The notes under the pieces are model-generated. The model was not told where the DNA came from and did no database searches. It worked only from the letters and a program-made list of their open reading frames with translations. The translations under genes and the position numbers were made by a program. This document shows positions 14,609-19,950 of a stretch of 19,950 nt of DNA, piece by piece. The stretch is from Cesiribacter sp. (lineage in GTDB: Bacteria > Bacteroidota > Bacteroidia > Cytophagales > Cyclobacteriaceae): assembly GCA_030147305.1 (NCBI GenBank), contig JASLAE010000218.1, positions 1 to 19,950 of the forward strand. Direction: 5' to 3'. Numbering within the stretch: position 1 is the first letter of the stretch; the number at the start of each line of letters is the position of its first letter.

Positions 14609-15763
14609 TTGCAACTAAATACTTGTACATTAATAGGTAAAATTTGTTATACTATCTCCTCTTCTCAACCATATCGGGTAATTATTAGTGGTGGCGGTAC
14701 CGGGGGGCATATTTACCCTGCCATAGCCATTGCAGATGCGCTGCGCAGCATTGCTCCGCAAACAGAAATTTTGTTTGTGGGGGCTAAAGGGCGCATGGAA
14801 ATGCAGAAGGTCCCCGAAGCGGGCTATAAAATAGAAGGCCTCTGGATCAGTGGCCTGCAGCGTCGACTCACGCTGGATAATTTGGCTTTCCCCCTAAAAG
14901 TAATTGCAAGTGTAGCCAGAGCTTCTGCTTTGGTAAGAAGCTTTAAGCCCAATGCCGTTGTAGGCGTAGGAGGGTATGCCAGTGGCCCATTAGTATTTGC
15001 TGCCACCCGCCAGGGCATTCCGGCAGTATTACAGGAACAAAATGGCTATGCCGGACTTACCAATAAACTACTGGCCAAGCATGTAAAAAAGATCTGCGTG
15101 GCCTATCCGGGCATGGAGAGTTACTTTCCGGCAGAAAAACTAATCTTTACCGGTAACCCGGTGCGCCGTGACATCCTGGGTGCTCAGCAGCTCCGGAAAG
15201 CAGGGCTAAGCTTTTTTGGGTTCAGAGAAGACCGTAAAACGCTCCTGATCATAGGCGGAAGCTTAGGTGCCCGTACTATTAACCAGAGTATTCTGCAGGG
15301 TCTTGAGGAGTTGCTGAAACATGATATACAGATCCTGTGGCAAACCGGAAAGTTCTATTATGATGCCCTGCACGAGTCAACCAAGCATCTGCAGGGGAAT
15401 CAGCTTAAAGTAGTGCCATTCATCAAAGAAATGCCTCTGGCCTATGGTGCTGCCGATGTGGTGGTATCACGAGCCGGAGCGCTGAGTATTTCCGAACTTT
15501 GTCTGGCAGCCAAGCCATCCATTCTGGTGCCTTCGCCTAATGTGGCCGAGGATCATCAGACCAAAAATGCTTTAACACTGGTGCAGGAAAATGCCGCAGT
15601 ACTGGTACGTGATGTGCAGGCACAGCAGGAGCTGGTGCCTGCCGTTTTATCCCTGTTATCCGATGAAGCCCGGCAGCAGGAACTCAGGACACAGATAGCC
15701 CGACTTGGAAAACCCAATGCGGCAGAAAATATTGCGAAGGAAATTTTATCCTCTATTGCGTGA
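14609..15763 (+). CDS. murG: UDP-GlcNAc:undecaprenyl-PP-MurNAc-pentapeptide transferase MurG
   Basis: Up to 384 residues. MurG adds GlcNAc to lipid I to give lipid II on the cytoplasmic face of the inner membrane. Motifs: ISGGGTGGHIYPA (26-38), GAKGRMEMQKVP, VGVGGYASGP, QEQNGYAGLTNK, IIGGSLGARTIN, SRAGALSISELC and PSPNVAEDHQTKNA. The start is unusual. The in-frame stop at 14582-14584 bounds the frame on the left, and before the conserved PYRVIISGGG there is no ATG or GTG; the only ordinary candidate is TTG at 14609, and ATA 14633, ATT 14642 or ATC 14654 are near-cognate options. Relatives usually begin only a few residues before PYRIIISGGG, so the 20-residue extension may not be real. The end overlaps murC by 4 bases. 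Confidence 0.93.
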   Translation: MQLNTCTLIGKICYTISSSQPYRVIISGGGTGGHIYPAIAIADALRSIAPQTEILFVGAKGRMEMQKVPEAGYKIEGLWISGLQRRLTLDNLAFPLKVIASVARASALVRSFKPNAVVGVGGYASGPLVFAATRQGIPAVLQEQNGYAGLTNKLLAKHVKKICVAYPGMESYFPAEKLIFTGNPVRRDILGAQQLRKAGLSFFGFREDRKTLLIIGGSLGARTINQSILQGLEELLKHDIQILWQTGKFYYDALHESTKHLQGNQLKVVPFIKEMPLAYGAADVVVSRAGALSISELCLAAKPSILVPSPNVAEDHQTKNALTLVQENAAVLVRDVQAQQELVPAVLSLLSDEARQQELRTQIARLGKPNAAENIAKEILSSIA

Positions 15764-17181
15764 AGCTAAAGGATTACCATAATATCTATTTCTTAGGCAT
15801 TGGCGGCATTGGCATGAGCGCCCTGGCCCGCTGGTTCCGCAAAAATGGATTCCGGGTTGCAGGTTATGACCGCACGCCAACTGAACTGACAGCAGCTTTG
15901 CAGGCAGAGGGGATCGCTGTTTCTTTTGAAGATACCCTGGAAGCCATGCCAGCCTGGGTTACTGAAGAACGTGAACAGACACTGGTAATCCTGACCCCGG
16001 CAGTACCCAGGCAGCATCTGCAGCTAAATTACCTGCAGCAACAGGCATATACGCTAAAAAAGCGTGCAGAAGTGTTGGGCATGCTAACCCATAACCGACC
16101 TACAGCCGCTGTTGCCGGTACACATGGCAAGACCACTACTTCATCTATGATTGCGCACCTGCTGAAGGCTTCGGGCAAACCATGCTCGGCCTTTCTGGGA
16201 GGCATTGCTGCCAATTATGGAAGCAATCTGATCTTGCACGAAGGTCCCGAAGAACCGGTAGTGGTGGCAGAAGCAGATGAATTTGACCGCTCTTTCCTCT
16301 GGCTGGAGCCGGAATTAGCGGTAGTGACAGCTACGGATCCCGACCACCTAGATATTTATGGTGAGCCGGAGAAAATGGTGGAGGCTTTTAAAGAATTTGT
16401 TGGAAAAGTATTGCCCAATGGTACTGTTTTTCTGAATACACGTTGCCATCCATCCATCGCTGATGGTGCGGGTAAAAATGTAACAGTACTTTCTTATGGA
16501 TCGGACCCTAGAGCTGACTGCAGGGCAGAGCAGGTGCGGGTGGAGCAGGGCGCTTTTTATTTTACCTATAACGGTCTTGGGGTAATCATCCGGGATCTTG
16601 AATTGGGTATTCCAGGATTTCATAATGTAGAAAATGCCGTTGCCGCTATTTCTGTAGCCATCATGCTTGGGGTAGGGGTGGAGGAGATCAGGCGGGCCCT
16701 GAAATCTTACAGAGGAGTAAAGCGTCGTTTCGAGCTGGTGTACAAAAGTCAGGATTATGTCCTGATCGATGATTATGCACATCATCCGGAAGAGATTCGC
16801 GCATTTCTGACATCGGTACGGGCTTTGTATCCAAAGCGAAAAATCACCGCTGTTTTTCAGCCGCACCTATACACCAGAACCCGGGATTTTCATGAGGGTT
16901 TTGCAGAGGCTTTGAGTCTGGCAGATGAGGTAATTTTAACGAATATATATCCGGCCCGTGAAGAGCCCCTTGAAGGAGTGGATTCATATATGGTCTATAA
17001 ATTACTGACAGCCAGCGAGAAGAAGTTAGTCAAGCTTGAGGAGGTTCTACCATTACTTGAAGCAGGTGAATTTGAGGTGTTGTTGACGGTTGGAGCAGGC
17101 AGCATAGATACGCTGGTGCCTCAGATTAAGAAGCTGCTGGAACATAAACAGAAAGAAAGAGCAGAAAGGGCAGATGGATAA
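15760..17181 (+). CDS. murC: UDP-N-acetylmuramate:L-alanine ligase MurC
   Basis: 473 residues. Cytoplasmic ATP-dependent ligase that adds L-Ala to UDP-MurNAc, the first peptide step. Motifs: FLGIGGIGMSALA (11-23) nucleotide-sugar binding, P-loop AGTHGKTTTSSM (119-130), VVAEADEFDRSFL, TATDPDHLDIYG, the adenine-side loop GVKRRFELV and IDDYAHHPEEI, and FQPHLYTRTRDF. The start codon is GTG in a GTGA overlap with the murG stop, and no usable downstream ATG precedes the glycine loop, so GTG is well supported. The end overlaps ftsQ by 8 bases. Confidence 0.97.
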   Translation: MKLKDYHNIYFLGIGGIGMSALARWFRKNGFRVAGYDRTPTELTAALQAEGIAVSFEDTLEAMPAWVTEEREQTLVILTPAVPRQHLQLNYLQQQAYTLKKRAEVLGMLTHNRPTAAVAGTHGKTTTSSMIAHLLKASGKPCSAFLGGIAANYGSNLILHEGPEEPVVVAEADEFDRSFLWLEPELAVVTATDPDHLDIYGEPEKMVEAFKEFVGKVLPNGTVFLNTRCHPSIADGAGKNVTVLSYGSDPRADCRAEQVRVEQGAFYFTYNGLGVIIRDLELGIPGFHNVENAVAAISVAIMLGVGVEEIRRALKSYRGVKRRFELVYKSQDYVLIDDYAHHPEEIRAFLTSVRALYPKRKITAVFQPHLYTRTRDFHEGFAEALSLADEVILTNIYPAREEPLEGVDSYMVYKLLTASEKKLVKLEEVLPLLEAGEFEVLLTVGAGSIDTLVPQIKKLLEHKQKERAERADG

Positions 17182-17935
17182 GCAGAAACTATTGAAAGTG
17201 CTGCCTTGGGCAGCGTATGTTGTGCTCATTACAGGTTGTTTATTCTGGATTAATATCAAGAATAAAAGCAGAACTGTGCAAAAGATTGTGATTAGTATTG
17301 ACAACCAGATCGACAATTATTTTCTCGATGATTCTGACGTGGTAAAGCTTTTGTCAGATGGAGGTGATCAAAAAATTGTAGGTGCAAGTGTAGAAAACTT
17401 AAGTCTTAAAATACTTGAAAATAGGCTGAAGAATCATAAGTTTGTAAGTAATACTGAAGTATCGACAGACTTTCAGGGTAACTTGTTTGTCAGTATTACC
17501 CAGAGCAAGCCAATTGCCAGAATTTTGCGTCAGGATGGGCCCGGTGCCTATGTAAGTAAAACGGGGCAAGTACTTCCGCTATCGGATAAATATACGGCAC
17601 GCGTGGTAATCTTAAGTGGTGAATACTCCAGGAAATTGTGGCTCGATAACCTGGCAGAAACGCCTTACGGGCAGCAGTTGCTGGACTTACTGCTTTACAT
17701 TGATCAGGACCCTTTTTGGAAGGCTCAAATAGCAGAGGTTAACATTGACCAGAAGGGAGACATACGGCTTTTTCCGCAGGTTACCCGGCAGGTTGTTGAA
17801 TTTGGTAAGGCAGAAAACCTAGATGAGAAGTTTAAAAAATTAATGATTTTTTATTCACGTATTTTACCCGCAAAGGGGTGGAATACTTATCAGCGGGTAA
17901 ATTTAAAATACAGTAATCAAATCGTTTGTGAATAA
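17174..17935 (+). CDS. ftsQ: cell division protein FtsQ
   Basis: 253 residues: a short basic cytoplasmic start, one membrane span at about 10-28 (LPWAAYVVLITGCLFWINI), then a periplasmic part with a POTRA-like region (about 35-110, with FLDDSDVVKLL and VSTDFQGNLFVSITQSKPIARI) and the FtsQ domain (YVSKTGQVLPLS, LLDLLLYIDQDPFW). FtsQ links the early and late divisome by binding FtsL-type partners. Sequence similarity in this family is low; topology and position between murC and ftsA settle it. The ATG lies inside the end of murC. The final codons TGT-GAA-TAA form a relaxed DnaA box (17927-17935). Confidence 0.93.
   Translation: MDKQKLLKVLPWAAYVVLITGCLFWINIKNKSRTVQKIVISIDNQIDNYFLDDSDVVKLLSDGGDQKIVGASVENLSLKILENRLKNHKFVSNTEVSTDFQGNLFVSITQSKPIARILRQDGPGAYVSKTGQVLPLSDKYTARVVILSGEYSRKLWLDNLAETPYGQQLLDLLLYIDQDPFWKAQIAEVNIDQKGDIRLFPQVTRQVVEFGKAENLDEKFKKLMIFYSRILPAKGWNTYQRVNLKYSNQIVCE
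17927..17935 (-). promoter_or_regulatory. relaxed DnaA-box sequence at the end of ftsQ
   Basis: TGTGAATAA fits the relaxed consensus TTATNCACA in reverse, 11 bases before the ftsA start. It coincides with the last sense codons and stop of ftsQ, so it may be chance. Confidence 0.25.
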
Positions 17936-17946
17936 ACTACGCAGGC

Positions 17947-19281
17947 ATGCAGGAAGATAAAATCGTTGTAGGCTTAGACATAGGCACCACTAAAATCTGC
18001 GTTATCGTGGGTCGTCGAAACGAGTACGGAAAGCTCGAGGTGATGGGGATGGGCAAGGCTGTATCGGATGGGGTTGTCCGGGGTATCGTTACCAACATCG
18101 ACAAAACGGTAACAGGCATTCAAAAAGCAATTGCCGAAGCAGAAGAACAATCTGGCATTGATATTCGGGTCGTAAATGTTGGCATCGCAGGTCAGCACAT
18201 CAAAAGCTCCATTCATCATGGCAGCATTACCCGCAATTCAGCAGATGATGAAATCACGGTTGAAGACATCAACCGGCTGACGAATGATATGTACAGAATC
18301 GTGATTCCTCCGGGAAGCGAAATCATACACGTAATGCCTCAGAGTTATACGGTAGACTATGAAGATGGGATCAAAGACCCTGTTGGTATGTCTGGCGTTA
18401 AACTAGAGGCTGATTTCCATATAATTACCGCGCAGACCAATGCTATTAACAATATTAATAAGTGCGTTCGCCGGGCTAATCTGGAAATTGAGAACCTTAT
18501 TTTAGAGCCATTGGCCAGCAGCCTCGCCGTACTAACCGACGAGGAAAAAGAAGCAGGCGTTTGTCTGGTAGACATTGGCGGCGGTACAACCGATATTGCC
18601 ATTTTCCACGACAACATCATTCGGCATACAGCAGTAATTCCTTTTGGTGGTAACATCATTACTTCAGACATTAAGCAGGGTTGCATGGTGATGCAGCACC
18701 AAGCCGAATTGCTGAAGACAAAGTTTGGCCGCGCCATTGCCGAGGAAGCCAGCGAAAATGAAATAGTTTCGATCCCGGGCCTGCGCAATCGCGCACCCAA
18801 GGAAATCTCTATCCGCAACCTCTCACATATTATTGAGGCGCGTATGGAGGAGATTGTAGAGCTGGTGCATGCAGAAATCATCTCCAGTGGCTATGATAAC
18901 CGCCTGGCAGGCGGTATCGTCATTACCGGGGGTGGTGCTCAGTTAACTGGTATCCGTCAATTATACGAGTACATGATCGGCATGGATGCACGCATTGGCT
19001 ACCCGAACGAACACCTGGGAAAAAGCAAGGTAGAAATGGTGAAAAGCCCTATGTACGCTACTTCGGTAGGTTTGGTACTTACAGGCTTCAAAGCAATAGA
19101 CGATCGCGAAAATCAATACAATGAACGCCGGCCGCAACAGCAACAGCAGCCGGTCAGCAGCAGACAGCAGGGGAAGAAGGAACAACCGCGGTCTTCAGGT
19201 GGTAGTGGGTTCTTTAAGAACATCATTGACCGCACCCGCAACCTTCTTATTGATGATATGGAGGACCAAGATCAGTACTAA
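17947..19281 (+). CDS. ftsA: cell division protein FtsA
   Basis: 444 residues, actin-fold ATPase that anchors FtsZ filaments to the membrane. Nucleotide-binding motifs: GLDIGTTKICVIVG (9-22), VDIGGGTTDIAIF (208-220) and GGIVITGGGAQL (322-333). The SHS2/1C subdomain lies around 85-165. The C-terminus has a Gln/Arg-rich linker (about 390-415, five Gln in a row) and then GFFKNIIDRTRNLLI (421-435), a good amphipathic membrane-targeting helix. Unlike E. coli FtsA, where the helix is at the very end, here it is followed by an acidic tail ending DDMEDQDQY. 11 bases separate it from ftsQ and 19 from ftsZ. Confidence 0.97.
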   Translation: MQEDKIVVGLDIGTTKICVIVGRRNEYGKLEVMGMGKAVSDGVVRGIVTNIDKTVTGIQKAIAEAEEQSGIDIRVVNVGIAGQHIKSSIHHGSITRNSADDEITVEDINRLTNDMYRIVIPPGSEIIHVMPQSYTVDYEDGIKDPVGMSGVKLEADFHIITAQTNAINNINKCVRRANLEIENLILEPLASSLAVLTDEEKEAGVCLVDIGGGTTDIAIFHDNIIRHTAVIPFGGNIITSDIKQGCMVMQHQAELLKTKFGRAIAEEASENEIVSIPGLRNRAPKEISIRNLSHIIEARMEEIVELVHAEIISSGYDNRLAGGIVITGGGAQLTGIRQLYEYMIGMDARIGYPNEHLGKSKVEMVKSPMYATSVGLVLTGFKAIDDRENQYNERRPQQQQQPVSSRQQGKKEQPRSSGGSGFFKNIIDRTRNLLIDDMEDQDQY

Positions 19282-19300
19282 CCTTTAATCAGTAACCATC

Positions 19301-19950
19301 ATGCCTGATAATAAATATCACTTTGAAATACCCACCCATCACCGCTCTATCATAAAGGTGATCGGTATTGGTGGTGGAGGCAGCAATGCTGTGAACCACA
19401 TGTACAACCAGGGCATCCGCGATGTAGAATTCGTGGTAGTCAATACCGACTCTCAGGCCCTGCAAAGCAGCCCAATTCCCTTACGCCTTCAAATAGGTAC
19501 GAACCTGACCGAAGGCCTGGGCGCCGGTGCCAATCCTGAAAAAGGAAGAAACGCTGCTGTAGAGAGCAAGGAGGAAATCCGTGACCTGCTAAGCAAAGAC
19601 ACCAAAATGGTGTTTATTACCGCTGGTATGGGCGGTGGAACCGGTACTGGTGCAGCACCGGAGCTGGCCAGAGTAGCCAAAGAGCTTGGTATTCTTACAG
19701 TGGGTATCGTTACGCTTCCCTTCGCTTGGGAGGGTAAAAAGAAACTCGCGCAGGCGTCACACGGTATCAACCTGCTCAAAGACAACTGCGATACGGTAAT
19801 TGTAATATTAAACGACAAGCTTCGGGAGATTTATGGTAACCTGCCCATCCGCGATGCTTTTGCACAGGCGGATAATGTACTGACCACTGCAGCCAAAGGC
19901 ATTGCAGAGATCATTACCGTTCCTGGTTATGTAAACGTTGACTTTGAAGA
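19301..19950 (+). CDS. ftsZ: cell division protein FtsZ (partial, C-terminus outside window)
   Basis: Open frame from ATG at 19301 to the right edge, 216 residues. FtsZ is the tubulin-like GTPase that forms the division ring. Visible motifs: IKVIGIGGGGSNAVNHM (18-34), VVVNTDSQAL (45-54), the GTP signature loop GGGTGTGAAPEL (111-122), TLPFAWEGKKK (138-148) and VNVDFE at the edge, just before the catalytic T7-loop region. A short N-terminal extension (MPDNKYHFEIP...) is usual in Bacteroidota. The rest of the GTPase domain, the linker and the C-terminal peptide lie beyond the window. Confidence 0.97.
   Translation, partial: MPDNKYHFEIPTHHRSIIKVIGIGGGGSNAVNHMYNQGIRDVEFVVVNTDSQALQSSPIPLRLQIGTNLTEGLGAGANPEKGRNAAVESKEEIRDLLSKDTKMVFITAGMGGGTGTGAAPELARVAKELGILTVGIVTLPFAWEGKKKLAQASHGINLLKDNCDTVIVILNDKLREIYGNLPIRDAFAQADNVLTTAAKGIAEIITVPGYVNVDFE

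Noticed and set aside
16348..16866. 172-residue minus-strand open frame inside murC
   Set aside because: Shadow of a well-conserved murC; no family features.
18357..18881. 174-residue minus-strand open frame inside ftsA
   Set aside because: Ser/Ile-rich antisense reading of ftsA; no start context or motif supports it.
5434..19950. Absence of murF, murB and ddl from the dcw cluster
   Set aside because: Bacteroidota dcw clusters commonly lack murF and ddl, which lie elsewhere on the chromosome; not evidence of an altered pathway.

Overview
The window is chromosomal DNA of a Bacteroidota bacterium, most likely of the order Cytophagales. The gene set, the gene order and the FtsL-like, FtsI-PASTA and MraY variants all fit this. 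So do promoter-like TTTG...TAnnTTTG elements, the near absence of Shine-Dalgarno sequences, and a membrane-anchored LytTR regulator. I see no mobile element, tRNA, rRNA or CRISPR array.

Left part (1-4870), ordinary housekeeping and accessory genes: a partial alpha/beta hydrolase on the minus strand; divergent from it a long-chain polyprenyl diphosphate synthase; then three minus-strand genes. These are a DUF2306-like membrane protein, a membrane-bound LytTR transcription regulator, and a TlpA-like thioredoxin-fold lipoprotein. The last two overlap and are probably co-transcribed.

Middle (4871-5433): a 563-base AT-rich non-coding region between the divergent tlpA-like gene and mraZ. It holds a three-unit TGG repeat with exact 10-base period just upstream of mraZ (a probable MraZ operator), a near-identical 16-base copy of its core 463 bases further upstream next to the tlpA-like gene, two perfect DnaA-box sequences and two candidate promoters.

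Right part (5434-19950), the dcw (division and cell wall) cluster on the plus strand: mraZ, rsmH, ftsL-like, ftsI (with PASTA domain), murE, mraY, murD, ftsW, murG, murC, ftsQ, ftsA, and ftsZ, which runs off the right edge. Gaps are tiny or negative except murE-mraY (72 bases) and ftsW-murG (37 bases), so it looks like one long transcription unit. MurE, MurD and MurC build the UDP-MurNAc-peptide (MurE with the meso-DAP type motif); MraY and MurG make lipids I and II; FtsW and FtsI polymerise and crosslink septal peptidoglycan; FtsL/FtsQ scaffold; FtsA/FtsZ form the ring. murF, ddl and murB are not in the window.

No unknown enzyme system is visible. The observations most worth checking are regulatory: the duplicated MraZ-type site, the concentration of DnaA-box sequences in the gaps of the dcw cluster, two isolated strong Shine-Dalgarno sequences (ftsL, ftsW), and murG lacking any ATG or GTG start.
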